A stretch of 10,159 nt of DNA from an uncultured Phycisphaerae bacterium (GCA_937899935.1 CALCOW010000047.1:1-10159), one strand, 5' to 3'; numbered from the stretch's first letter, positions 1 to 7,658 are shown. Notes: generated by a model not told the origin, from the sequence alone. Made by a program: numbers and translations.

Positions 1-55
1 AACAGCAGCAGCAAGGCCAGCAAGAGCAACAACAGCAGCAGCAAGGCCAGCAAGA
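1..55 (+). repeat. 30-bp tandem direct repeat coding for a Gln/Gly decapeptide
   Basis: Bases 1-25 and 31-55 are identical (starting aacagcagcagcaaggcc), giving a 30-base period with two copies visible. The array probably continues beyond the left edge. Because 30 is a multiple of three, copy-number change keeps the frame and lengthens or shortens the Gln-rich tract of the host protein by 10 residues per unit. Confidence 0.85.
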
Positions 56-500
56 TAGGCAGTGCACATCGGCTTCTGATGCGCTTCGGAAATATGCCAA
101 CAAACGCCGAGCAGCCGCAGAGCAACAAGCTGAAGCAGAGCAATTAGACCAAGTGTCGCGCAGGATCGTATCGGATGAACCCAGTTCGCCTTATCCATCT
201 GATCAGTTTGTTGGAGACTCCAGAGATCCTGCCACAGATCCTTCAGAGCTGACAGACTCCTCAAACGAAGTTGTCGATGTGAGCGGTGGTGCCGAACCTG
301 ACACCACCACCATGCGCTGGCTCACACCAGATGGAGAAATTTCTAGCGATCTTGCTAGCCAGTTGTATGCATCGCCTAAAGAGGTGCCGTCAAGTGAAGC
401 TAAGCAGATTGCAGAGCGGGCAACAAATACAACCGTCGTGCCTAGGCGCTACCACGACTTAATTCGACGGTACTTCGAACGACTGGGGACCGATCCTTAA
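1..500 (+). CDS. C-terminal part of a Gln-rich protein (5' end outside window), possibly DUF4175-like
   Basis: The reading frame is open from the first full codon at base 3 to a TAA at 498-500, giving 165 residues of C-terminal sequence. The first 20 visible residues contain 15 Gln, in a 10-residue repeat of the form QQQQGQQEQQ. Next comes a short charged, probably helical stretch (ALRKYANKRRAAAEQQAEAE), an acidic Ser/Asp/Pro-rich linker, and a basic end with the segment VVPRRYHDLIRRYFERL. An in-frame GTG at 153 could be called as a start, but the open, compositionally continuous frame upstream makes it internal. Large membrane proteins with Gln-rich tails (DUF4175 and similar) and a short C-terminal 'VPxxYxxLxxxYFxxL' segment are known next to VWA genes in planctomycetes and proteobacteria, so I infer that type. 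The family-defining N-terminus is not in the window. The stop lies one base before the next ATG, so the two genes are very likely co-transcribed and perhaps translationally coupled. Confidence 0.75.
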   Translation, partial: QQQQGQQEQQQQQQGQQDRQCTSASDALRKYANKRRAAAEQQAEAEQLDQVSRRIVSDEPSSPYPSDQFVGDSRDPATDPSELTDSSNEVVDVSGGAEPDTTTMRWLTPDGEISSDLASQLYASPKEVPSSEAKQIAERATNTTVVPRRYHDLIRRYFERLGTDP

Positions 501-501
501 G

Positions 502-3500
502 ATGCCTTTCGTATTCGATCATCCTACAGCGCTCTTATTGCTGTTACTCATCATCCCTTTTGTGTTTATTGGCATTAAAGCCACTCAAGGAATGAGCCCT
601 TTGCGACGCGGGTTTGTACTGGGGTTTCGCGCACTACTTGTTAGCTCACTTGCGTTTGCACTCGCTCAGCCAAGTATCATTCGTAAAACCGATCAGATCA
701 CCACACTTTATGTAGCAGACGTGAGTGCCTCTGTTCGAGCCTTTGCTCCAACAGATGCTGAACACATAAGCCCGTTGACCGACATTGAGCAATGGATTCG
801 TACAACCAGTGAGCAGCGCCCTATTATCGATAGAGCAGGTGTTGTTTCATTTCAAGAGACGCCAAAGCTAGTGCACATGCACACTTTAGGGCCACTACAA
901 GACTTGGCGCTTGAAGGAACCGGCGCCCTAGGAACAAACATCACGAAGGCATTACAACTTGCATCAAGTGTGTTGCCGCCCAACACACTTGGTCGTCTGG
1001 TATTAATGACTGATGGAAATGAAACCGCTGGTGACGCAGTTCTGACGGCGAAAGAGCTTGTCGCAAGCAGTGACCTGCGCATTGATGTGGTTCCTTTGAA
1101 CTACGACATCTCTGGCGAAACATATGTTTCGAGCTTGGAAGCTCCGGCAATAGCACGACCTGGCCAGACCATTTCTCTTCGCGTCATCATTGAGTCAGCT
1201 GAAGCCATGACCGGCGCGCTGCTCCTGAGCAACAGTGGCCAGCAGATCGATCTCAATCCAGATCCCGATCTACTGGGCGTTCCTGTCGAGATTCCCGTGG
1301 GCCGAAGTGTTCATGTGGTGAGTGCGCCAGTGGCTTCCAAGCCCATCAATAAGTTTGAGGTCACCTTGCTTCCTGATGGCCCAGATCTTGTCGCTACAAA
1401 CAATACGGCTACTGCTGTTGTGGCCACCCCTGCTCGCGGCAACATGTTAGTCGTTACTCGATCAAGCAACCTCGGACGTGGACTTGGAGAAACACTTCGG
1501 CAAACAGACTTGCCCGTCACCGTGGTCACACCCGACCAACTCACAACAGATCTATTAGACCTTCAAAGTTACGACTTGATTGTTTTGGATGACATACCAG
1601 CTTCAGCCATTGACTTAAAGCAACAAGAATACCTGAGAACTTATGTTGAAGATTTTGGTGGAGGGCTTCTTCTGGTTGGAGGGCGGCTTAGTTTCGGGCC
1701 GGGAGGCTGGAACAACACGCCACTTGAAGCCATGCTCCCGGTTGAACTAGATCCACCTGCAGAACTACGTCGTTCAACCGGGGCGCTTGTACTTGTCCTG
1801 GATAAATCTGGTTCCATGCAACGGCCTGTTGGTGGAGCGTTGGCTTCCCAACAACAAGTCGCTAACGAATCAGCAGCCCTGGCTATCGAATCGCTTCTTT
1901 CTGGCAGTTGGGTTGGTGTTGTGGCATTCGATCAAATGCCTTACCAAGTTCTACCCATGACACGCAAGAGTGAGTCAACCGATCTTGTTGGACCTGTGCG
2001 CCAAATCAGCACTGGTGGCGGCACTCGCTTGGGGCCCGCGATACAAATGGCCATGACTATGTTAGATCCAATTGATGTTCCAGAAAAACATATTGTGCTA
2101 CTTACTGATGGTCGGAGTGACGAGTTTGGATTAGACGCTCTCGCTCGAGAGGTTTCTGAAAAAGGTATTACCCTGACGACAATCGCTGTTGGTGATGAAG
2201 CCGATCAGAGCGGTTTACAAAGCCTCTCACGAATAGGCGGTGGGAAGTTCCATGAAGTACGCAACCCGCGCCTGTTACCCCGCGTGCTGATGGATTCTGT
2301 TCAGGTCATCAACACACCGCTTATTAAGGAATTAGATCTTTCTGTTGTCACCAGACCAACTGGTTCCGCACTAAACAGTTCTATGAGTGAAGCGCCAAAC
2401 ATTTCCGGGACCATTATCACAGCGCCGGCAGATGATCCAGCTGTACAGATTGATCTAATGGACTCTGATGGAGACCCACTGCTTGCACACCGGCAATTTG
2501 GAGTCGGCCGGGTCGGCGCCTTTATGTCTGATAGCGGTCGCTTGTGGACAAGTTCTTGGTCCACATGGGATGGTGCTCCGGTGTTCTGGGCGCAACTTGC
2601 TCGCTATCTGGCCCGTGGCCCAGCTGTTGAAGACCTTGAGCTTCAAACACGAATTGATGGTGAGATGTTATATGTTGATTTACAGGCCATGGATGAAGAT
2701 GGAGACTGGCTCGATTATCTCACCGCAGCCGCGACACTGTATGGTCCACGCGGCTCAAGGCAAGAAATGAATCTGACGCAAACAGCCCCTGGACGCTATC
2801 AGAGTAGTCTGCAACTCAATAGCAGTGGCGACTATGTGCTCGCCATTTCTGCGCAGCACGGCGCTCGTGCACTGGCTCCACTAATCACTGGCGTAAGTAT
2901 TCCTCCCGCCGCGGAATATCGCTTCAAGAAGTCAAATGATCAGCGTATTCTGGATATTGCCCGCGCTGGTAAAGGTCGCGTACTAGCATTAACGTCACCA
3001 CAAACAGCAGATGTTTTTACAAAAGACGGATTACCAGAGCGAACATCGTTTGGTTCAATCTGGCCTATCTTGGCGTGGATTTGCATTGGGTTAATGTTAC
3101 TCGACGTTGCGGTACGCCGCTTTGTTCTTATTCGACGAACATCTCCACATCCGTCTACGCTCGCAGCGGCGACAAGCGTCGAAAGATTGTCGAAAACAAC
3201 TTGGAAAATTGCGTCGGCTCCCAGAACGACCATTGTCTCGTATCCAGCGGGGGGAAAAGAAACTATAAGTCCAAGTGAAGATTCGCCCCCCGGCGACGAT
3301 GTAGACCAGGATGCCAGCCATACAAATGACCAGCAACTATCACCTCCAAGTGAGAAAGATCTGCATGAGGCTCTTGATAAATTGCTTGGTAAAAAACCAA
3401 ACGCAAAGAAAAAGCTAAATCCAAAGCCACCTCCATCTGCACCCATCGATGAAGAATCTTCAGGCACACTCGACGCGCTCCGCCGCGCCCGGCTCCGACG

Positions 3501-3531
3501 AAATAACAGAGATGGCGATCAAGGTTCTTGA
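502..3531 (+). CDS. Membrane-anchored double-VWA protein with glutamine-amidotransferase-like domain (BatA-like)
   Basis: This 1009-residue protein begins at an ATG one base after the preceding TAA, with GGGGA about 12 bases upstream. Two hydrophobic helices (about 8-25 and 36-56) are followed by a first VWA-like domain (about 67-200) with MIDAS-type residues D73-V-S-A-S77, T145 and the TDG at 170-172. An Ig-like beta region comes next. A class I glutamine-amidotransferase-like fold (about 312-418; YDLIVLDD, then GGGLLLVGG) has no nucleophilic Cys at its elbow, so it is probably non-catalytic. A second VWA domain (about 428-600) has D434-K-S-G-S438, T508 and TDG at 535-537. A further beta-rich region precedes a third membrane helix (about 853-871) and a 138-residue Lys/Pro/Asp-rich tail. 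The topology suggests an extracytoplasmic protein-interaction platform using metal-dependent VWA binding. Such proteins commonly sit in MoxR/DUF58/BatA clusters; those partners would be upstream of the window. The precise role is unknown. Confidence 0.9.
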   Translation: MPFVFDHPTALLLLLLIIPFVFIGIKATQGMSPLRRGFVLGFRALLVSSLAFALAQPSIIRKTDQITTLYVADVSASVRAFAPTDAEHISPLTDIEQWIRTTSEQRPIIDRAGVVSFQETPKLVHMHTLGPLQDLALEGTGALGTNITKALQLASSVLPPNTLGRLVLMTDGNETAGDAVLTAKELVASSDLRIDVVPLNYDISGETYVSSLEAPAIARPGQTISLRVIIESAEAMTGALLLSNSGQQIDLNPDPDLLGVPVEIPVGRSVHVVSAPVASKPINKFEVTLLPDGPDLVATNNTATAVVATPARGNMLVVTRSSNLGRGLGETLRQTDLPVTVVTPDQLTTDLLDLQSYDLIVLDDIPASAIDLKQQEYLRTYVEDFGGGLLLVGGRLSFGPGGWNNTPLEAMLPVELDPPAELRRSTGALVLVLDKSGSMQRPVGGALASQQQVANESAALAIESLLSGSWVGVVAFDQMPYQVLPMTRKSESTDLVGPVRQISTGGGTRLGPAIQMAMTMLDPIDVPEKHIVLLTDGRSDEFGLDALAREVSEKGITLTTIAVGDEADQSGLQSLSRIGGGKFHEVRNPRLLPRVLMDSVQVINTPLIKELDLSVVTRPTGSALNSSMSEAPNISGTIITAPADDPAVQIDLMDSDGDPLLAHRQFGVGRVGAFMSDSGRLWTSSWSTWDGAPVFWAQLARYLARGPAVEDLELQTRIDGEMLYVDLQAMDEDGDWLDYLTAAATLYGPRGSRQEMNLTQTAPGRYQSSLQLNSSGDYVLAISAQHGARALAPLITGVSIPPAAEYRFKKSNDQRILDIARAGKGRVLALTSPQTADVFTKDGLPERTSFGSIWPILAWICIGLMLLDVAVRRFVLIRRTSPHPSTLAAATSVERLSKTTWKIASAPRTTIVSYPAGGKETISPSEDSPPGDDVDQDASHTNDQQLSPPSEKDLHEALDKLLGKKPNAKKKLNPKPPPSAPIDEESSGTLDALRRARLRRNNRDGDQGS
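3519..3531. other. Tail-to-tail overlap of two convergent genes
   Basis: The TGA of the + strand VWA gene (3529-3531) lies inside the last codons of the - strand SpoIID gene, whose own TGA is read from 3521-3519. The genes therefore share 13 bases, with no room for a terminator between them. Confidence 0.85.
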
Positions 3532-5003
3532 GCAGACGGGCTTTGAGCTTGGTTTGGTGCTTGAGCCTCTTCTGTGTTCTGGTCTGTTGAATGAGTCAGT
3601 GATTCTGGGGTGCTATAGGCGGAGACAACTGTTGCGCCTGGATAATAAAATGTCACGATCGCATTGGCTTTATTACCAGAGTTTGCCATCGCTTGAGCGC
3701 CAAATTGACACAAGCCAACTCCATGGCCAAAGCCCCACCCATCAATATTGACAACATTGCCGTCAACAAAGAGGCGAATATTTTCAGACAGTAGCTGAAG
3801 CGACGCTCGTCCCCCAACTGCATCCCCTCGCATAAGTGCGCGCCGAAGTTGTGTTGCACTGATTACAATTGACCGCCCTTGTGTATCCTTGATCTCCATG
3901 GATAGTGCGCGGCCAAAGGGGTTAACTGTCTTTGTGTCGATAGACTGTAGTTGTCCAAGCTTCGCTAATAGTTCATTCGCGGTTTGTTTACCAAAAGACC
4001 GAAGACGGTCCTCAATCAAATGTCGGTTGGTCTTTCTTGTCCAATGAAACACCGTGGCTTCATCGCAATAGGCGGGTGGGCCATGTCCGTTAAGTGGCTC
4101 TAATTCGTTGATTGGATTTGGGCCAATAGCTTCGCTAGCCAGTGCGGGGTGACCTCCACAGCAACTTGAGTAATAGCCTGGCACGAGGCGATCCTCATAA
4201 CCCAGCACTTGGCCTTGGGTTCTTTCAACCGACTTTATTGCTTCTTGGTTGTTAGTCGCACCCAGATACACTTGTGAGCGGACTGACGATTCCACATCAA
4301 AATGACTGCGGCCGAGTCGTGACAGTATTTCATTAACTGCGTAGCTGCGTGCTGCGATTGCCTGGGCGTCATAGGTTGCTGGATGCCATCCTGAATACAG
4401 TTCACCAGCAAGAACTCCCGGCAAATACGATTCCAGAGGCACTTCATTAATAAGATCCCATGATCCGCTTGGTTCGTCACCACGTGGAACCAAGCGAAGC
4501 AGACCGGGATATTTTCGAACTGGCTGGTTGGTGCTGGTTTGTACACCAAGAAGTGACGAATCACCGGTGTCTTGTGTTGCAGCACGTACGATGATCTCTT
4601 CTGTTGGAAGTGTCACGCGACCACGACCAGAGGATTCCTTCAATCGCCATCCATCACTTGCCAGATAGACTTCGAGCGGTCCAGAAAATGCACCCAACAA
4701 GGATTCTTGATGACGATCGGTAACTCGCAGCCGCTGTTCATCGGTTCCTATTATGACGCGCTCACCACGATTACGAATTCGATCTAAACGAATTCGTATA
4801 TCTGGCTCTTTGTTTGGAATTGTGTGGCCATTGGGAATTGGGGCCTCTGGGGCTGGCGCCCTTAAGATTGGTTCTTGTTTCTTGCCCTCATCTTCATGTG
4901 CCGATGAGCATCCCAAGACCATGCATAAAAAGCACCATACGACCAACCAAGCAGTAATTGACACTCTGTGACAGACGCCCATTTGTCGACATAGTAGGCG
5001 CAT
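3519..5003 (-). CDS. SpoIID/LytB-domain lipoprotein, putative peptidoglycan-acting enzyme
   Basis: The product is about 494 residues from ATG 5003. The N-terminus is a lipoprotein signal: a basic start, a hydrophobic core rich in Trp/Val/Leu/Cys, then VLGC with the lipidated Cys at 32. A Pro-rich linker and a beta-rich region follow. The SpoIID signature is clear: VPLESYLPGVLAGEL at about residues 188-202, with E201 as the likely counterpart of the catalytic Glu; YDAQAIAARSYA; the SSCCGGHPA segment near 279-287, where family members have metal-binding Cys/His; and the late GWGFGHGVGLCQFGAQAM motif near 422-439, leading to FYYPGATV. The last 30 residues are a Gln/Ser/Pro-rich tail. SpoIID of Bacillus is a lytic transglycosylase acting on peptidoglycan stripped of stem peptides. 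Homologues occur in many non-sporulating bacteria, so a wall-remodelling role is inferred here. In-frame TTG (5024) and ATG (5012, 4982) are alternative starts. ATG 5003 is preferred because AAGGA sits 8 bases upstream. Confidence 0.9.
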   Translation of the reverse strand: MRLLCRQMGVCHRVSITAWLVVWCFLCMVLGCSSAHEDEGKKQEPILRAPAPEAPIPNGHTIPNKEPDIRIRLDRIRNRGERVIIGTDEQRLRVTDRHQESLLGAFSGPLEVYLASDGWRLKESSGRGRVTLPTEEIIVRAATQDTGDSSLLGVQTSTNQPVRKYPGLLRLVPRGDEPSGSWDLINEVPLESYLPGVLAGELYSGWHPATYDAQAIAARSYAVNEILSRLGRSHFDVESSVRSQVYLGATNNQEAIKSVERTQGQVLGYEDRLVPGYYSSCCGGHPALASEAIGPNPINELEPLNGHGPPAYCDEATVFHWTRKTNRHLIEDRLRSFGKQTANELLAKLGQLQSIDTKTVNPFGRALSMEIKDTQGRSIVISATQLRRALMRGDAVGGRASLQLLSENIRLFVDGNVVNIDGWGFGHGVGLCQFGAQAMANSGNKANAIVTFYYPGATVVSAYSTPESLTHSTDQNTEEAQAPNQAQSPSAQEP

Positions 5004-5011
5004 GACGAGCA

Positions 5012-5016
5012 TCCTT
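5012..5016 (-). promoter_or_regulatory. Ribosome-binding site (AAGGA) deciding the SpoIID-gene start
   Basis: Read on the - strand, AAGGA at 5016-5012 is separated by 8 bases from the ATG at 5003. The other candidate starts have either no spacing (ATG 5012 begins inside this site) or no Shine-Dalgarno-like sequence (ATG 4982). Confidence 0.6.
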
Positions 5017-5065
5017 CGCAACAACCGTCATCTTTGCTACAAATTAGGTGGGGCCAGAAGCAGGT

Positions 5066-6016
5066 TTAATCGAGGTTTCTCAGCCCTAATCCATAGGCAG
5101 TGAGAAGTTCGCCGATTTCCTCAAGGCTGGTTGCTCCAAAGTTCTTAACGCCCATTAATTCTGCCTCTGTCCGCGTTGCAAGGTCGCCAATCGTCTGGAT
5201 ACCCAGAAGTTGGAGTGCTTTCCGCGACCGAACAGAAAGGTCGAGCCCAGACAAGGGTTTGTTAAGAACATGCTCAGGAGCTTTCCCCTTGAGTTCTTCG
5301 TAGATCTCTTTGCGAACGCGACTGTACTGTCCTTCTAGGCCTTGGCCAAGTCGCAGGCCTTTACTTGCCAACATTGCTCGAATCTCGACCAATGAGGTTT
5401 CGCCAAAGTTCTTGTAGCTCAGAAGCTCTGACTCACCGACACGAAGTAAATCGCCAAGTGTACGGATCTGCATTTTCTTCAGGCAATTGCGCGCTCGCAC
5501 AGAAAGTTCGAAGTCAGTGACCGGTGTATCGAGAAGTGCATTTCGCTTCGCCAAATCACGGGCATGCTCTTCGTCGTAGTACATATCTCTCGATGCCGAC
5601 ACGTCTCGCATAAACAGTCGAGCACGAAGATGGTTTGGATTTGTATCAAGGACCTGCCTCAGGCATTTTTCAGCCTTGGCAATTTCACCGCGGTCTTCAT
5701 AAAGCACTGCCAGATTGACCAATGCATTGATGTGCGATTGGCCCGCACAGCAGAGTTCTTCATAGAGATCAATAGCTTGCTCTTCTTCGCCCATGAGATC
5801 AAAGAGATATGCCAAGCGGAAAGCATGTTCCGGATCATCGCCCAGATCAACTGCCTTTACGTATTCCTCGATGGCAGCCATACGATTGCCGTCGACCTCA
5901 AACTGCTGTCCAGCTTCAAAGTGGCTACCCGCGGCCTTGCTGTCATGCTCACCAATTCCACTACCAATCATGGTGTCCAGAACGTGCTCGGCCGATCCAG
6001 GTTTAATATCGTTCAT
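5066..6016 (-). CDS. TPR protein with two RNA polymerase alpha-CTD-like domains
   Basis: The product is 316 residues. ATG 6016 is preceded by AGGAG (6028-6024) 7 bases upstream, so the start is well supported. Residues about 30-135 form roughly three TPR-type helix pairs (AAIEEYVKAVDLG, AIDLYEELCCAG, NLAVLYEDRGEIAKAEKCLR), a usual protein-interaction scaffold. Two helix-hairpin-helix modules follow at about 162-224 and 251-314. Each resembles the C-terminal domain of the RNA polymerase alpha subunit. The first matches the E. coli domain at roughly half of its positions by eye (ELSVRARNCLK, GDLLRVGESELL, SLVEIRAMLASKGL). The counterpart of the E. coli DNA-contacting R265 is present in both (R174, R263); N268 is matched only in the first (N177). 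No alpha N-terminal domain is present, so this is not RpoA itself. TPR plus alpha-CTD proteins are known from planctomycetes, where they are of uncertain function. DNA binding or interaction with transcription factors is inferred. Confidence 0.9.
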   Translation of the reverse strand: MNDIKPGSAEHVLDTMIGSGIGEHDSKAAGSHFEAGQQFEVDGNRMAAIEEYVKAVDLGDDPEHAFRLAYLFDLMGEEEQAIDLYEELCCAGQSHINALVNLAVLYEDRGEIAKAEKCLRQVLDTNPNHLRARLFMRDVSASRDMYYDEEHARDLAKRNALLDTPVTDFELSVRARNCLKKMQIRTLGDLLRVGESELLSYKNFGETSLVEIRAMLASKGLRLGQGLEGQYSRVRKEIYEELKGKAPEHVLNKPLSGLDLSVRSRKALQLLGIQTIGDLATRTEAELMGVKNFGATSLEEIGELLTAYGLGLRNLD

Positions 6017-6063
6017 CTCAGAGCTCCTGCGACTTTCCTGCCGCGAATTAATTTGAATTGAGC

Positions 6064-6092
6064 AGTCTATCGAGCCTGTGCACTTGGGACAA
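6064..6092 (-). promoter_or_regulatory. Weak candidate sigma-70-type promoter before the TPR/alpha-CTD gene
   Basis: On the - strand, TTGTCC (6092-6087) and TAGACT (6069-6064) are separated by 17 bases, each matching four of six consensus bases. The site would give a leader of roughly 40 bases before the ATG at 6016. It begins right after the MATE stop codon. A match of this quality can occur by chance, so it only suggests that this gene might be transcribed separately. Confidence 0.2.
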
Positions 6093-6095
6093 GAT

Positions 6096-7649
6096 TTACT
6101 CGTTTGCCTTCATTTCTGCATCACCGATGGCATCTGCTATATCTCGAATAGTCGCATCTGCCTCGCTGGCAGGCGGTCCGGGGCCAATTATTGAGGGTTT
6201 TTGTGCCGCTGCTGTGACTTTAAGCAGGTCTAATTTGCGCCAAGCGCCGAGCTCAAAGCGAATGCCCATCATGATACCGAAAGCAATGACATAGATGGCT
6301 GCTCCGATCCAGGGGCCCAGCGCCTGAAGTTCTGGCCAGATATTGGAAATAACCCAACCAAGACCCACAATCAGCGTCCAACTAAAAATGACTGTAATCA
6401 TGCTGGGCCACTTTGTATCGCCAGCACCACGAAGTGCTCCTGTGTAAACAATGCCAATGGAATCAACCGTCTGGAAGAACGCGGCGCAGATCATCAGTTG
6501 ACTACCAATGACAATAATTACATCGATCTCTTCAACGGTTGCATCGCCCCCAATGAAGAGTTGCACAAGTGGATTTCTAAACACGATAAAGATGATGGTG
6601 CACAAGGTCATGTACGACATTGCCACTATCAAACTCAATCGGGCTCGCTTTACTGCGACATCGGGTTTTCCTGCTCCAATGTACTTACCCACCAGTGAGT
6701 TCGTAGCAACCGAAAGTCCAACAGCTGGCATAAAACTCAAGTGCATATACGTTAAGACAATCCAAGACGCTGTCATTTGTGCTTCGCCGTATGAGCCAAC
6801 AAGCACCGTCATGAAAATGGCCCAACAGATAATTTCGCTTACAAATTGAACTGCTGGTGGCCAACCAATTGTAAAGAGCCCCTTGGCGCTTTCTCTGTGG
6901 AATCTCCAGGCGCTGCGCGTTTTAAGTGAGTTGTTAAGTTTGGGCCCCAAGAAAATTGCAAACGGAATAATAAATTCAAAGAACGTTCCGATGACGGTGC
7001 CAATAGCAGCGCCATAGACACCCATCGCTGGAATGCCTGGGATACCAGGTATACCAATACTCGCGCAGCCTTCCTCTCCAAAGATCAGTATGTAGTTGGC
7101 AACCGCATTGATGATGTTGCCAATGATTGCCGAGAACGTTACAACTCTTGGGCGCTGAAGCCCAAAGAAGAAATTGTTCATTGACCTTGAGCCCAATAAC
7201 ACAACCGCGCCAAGGAGTTCGATCTGCGCGTAGCCCGTCTCTTTTTCGACAAGCTCAGGTGTCGCCTCTGGCATTGCCGAAAATATGTAGGGCAGTATCA
7301 GCGCGTAGGGAATCAGAAAGACTAGCCAGATCAAAATACTGATCCAAAGTCCACACCAGGCATAAGCTGGACCTCGCTCAGGCCTTTGGGCTCCGACATT
7401 CTGACTCACAAATGTGTTGATGACGGTTAAGAAACCGAAGGCCGCCGCCAAAGGAACAAACGCCCAGATTCCGCCGTTACTTGCCGCGGCAAGGTCAAGT
7501 GGTCCCACCTGACCGATCATCAGTTTGTCGACAAACTGCATGACCGTATAACTGGTCATGGTGATCACGGTCGGCCAGGCGATAGACAGCACTTCTTTCA
7601 GAGGCTGGTGCTCTAGCGTTAGGTTCTTTGATGACGTGGGGGCAGCCAT
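6096..7649 (-). CDS. MATE-family multidrug/toxic compound efflux transporter
   Basis: The product is 517 residues and almost entirely hydrophobic, with about twelve membrane helices in two homologous halves (about 18-235 and 255-465). The first helix region (LKEVLSIAWPTVITMTSYTVMQFVDKLMIGQVG) has the usual MATE opening. Residues 403-414 (TGALRGAGDTKW) match the most recognisable family motif. MATE proteins expel cationic or lipophilic compounds using Na+ or H+ gradients; the substrate and coupling ion cannot be read here. The protein is somewhat longer than the usual 450-480 residues because of a GIPGIPGIP insertion near 199-207 and a hydrophilic C-terminal tail of about 45 residues (PGPPASEADATIRDIADAIG). 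The start is ATG 7649, because the first helix begins soon after it; AGGA lies 10 bases upstream. A strong hairpin straddles this start. The gene begins 50 bases after the carboxypeptidase stop and ends 79 bases before the TPR/alpha-CTD gene, so co-transcription is possible. Confidence 0.93.
   Translation of the reverse strand: MAAPTSSKNLTLEHQPLKEVLSIAWPTVITMTSYTVMQFVDKLMIGQVGPLDLAAASNGGIWAFVPLAAAFGFLTVINTFVSQNVGAQRPERGPAYAWCGLWISILIWLVFLIPYALILPYIFSAMPEATPELVEKETGYAQIELLGAVVLLGSRSMNNFFFGLQRPRVVTFSAIIGNIINAVANYILIFGEEGCASIGIPGIPGIPAMGVYGAAIGTVIGTFFEFIIPFAIFLGPKLNNSLKTRSAWRFHRESAKGLFTIGWPPAVQFVSEIICWAIFMTVLVGSYGEAQMTASWIVLTYMHLSFMPAVGLSVATNSLVGKYIGAGKPDVAVKRARLSLIVAMSYMTLCTIIFIVFRNPLVQLFIGGDATVEEIDVIIVIGSQLMICAAFFQTVDSIGIVYTGALRGAGDTKWPSMITVIFSWTLIVGLGWVISNIWPELQALGPWIGAAIYVIAFGIMMGIRFELGAWRKLDLLKVTAAAQKPSIIGPGPPASEADATIRDIADAIGDAEMKANE
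7029..7055 (-). repeat. Nine-base codon microrepeat coding for GIPGIPGIP in the MATE gene
   Basis: Three successive Gly-Ile-Pro triplets (residues 199-207) are written with different synonymous codons: GGT ATA CCT, GGT ATC CCA and GGC ATT CCA. They fall in the loop after LIFGEEG, just before the conserved GVYGAAIGT helix. The codon divergence suggests an old expansion rather than recent slippage. Confidence 0.6.
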
Positions 7650-7658
7650 GGGCTGCCC
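7640..7658 (-). promoter_or_regulatory. Perfect 8-bp inverted repeat straddling the MATE start codon
   Basis: The transcript would read GGGCAGCC-CAT-GGCTGCCC, a perfect eight-pair GC-rich stem with a three-base loop. The A and U of the AUG are in the loop and its G is the first base of the 3' arm. The AGGA Shine-Dalgarno candidate (7663-7660) is immediately outside the 5' arm. Such a hairpin would be expected to limit ribosome access. That function is inferred; the 3' arm also codes for Met-Ala-Ala-Pro. Confidence 0.45.

Noticed and set aside
1..55. Two 25-base identical blocks at 30-base spacing, resembling a CRISPR repeat
   Set aside because: The interval between the blocks is only 5 bases, the blocks are low-complexity Gln codons, and they sit in frame within a coding sequence. 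This is a coding tandem repeat.
153..500. GTG at 153 as the start of a 115-residue protein
   Set aside because: The same frame is open to the window edge with continuous Gln/Ala/Glu-rich coding character, so this is the end of a longer gene.
2940..3467. 175-residue - strand open frame opposite the end of the VWA gene
   Set aside because: It mirrors the transmembrane and low-complexity tail of the VWA protein; its Ser/Phe/Gly-rich translation matches no family I know.
5004..5024. TTG at 5024 or ATG at 5012 as the start of the SpoIID-like gene
   Set aside because: ATG 5012 falls within the AAGGA site itself, and the TTG has no suitable upstream site. ATG 5003 has ideal spacing and gives a normal lipoprotein signal peptide.
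5564..6061. 165-residue + strand open frame opposite the TPR/alpha-CTD gene
   Set aside because: It is fully antisense to a gene with clear domain homology, its translation has no recognisable domain, and it looks like a shadow of the real frame.
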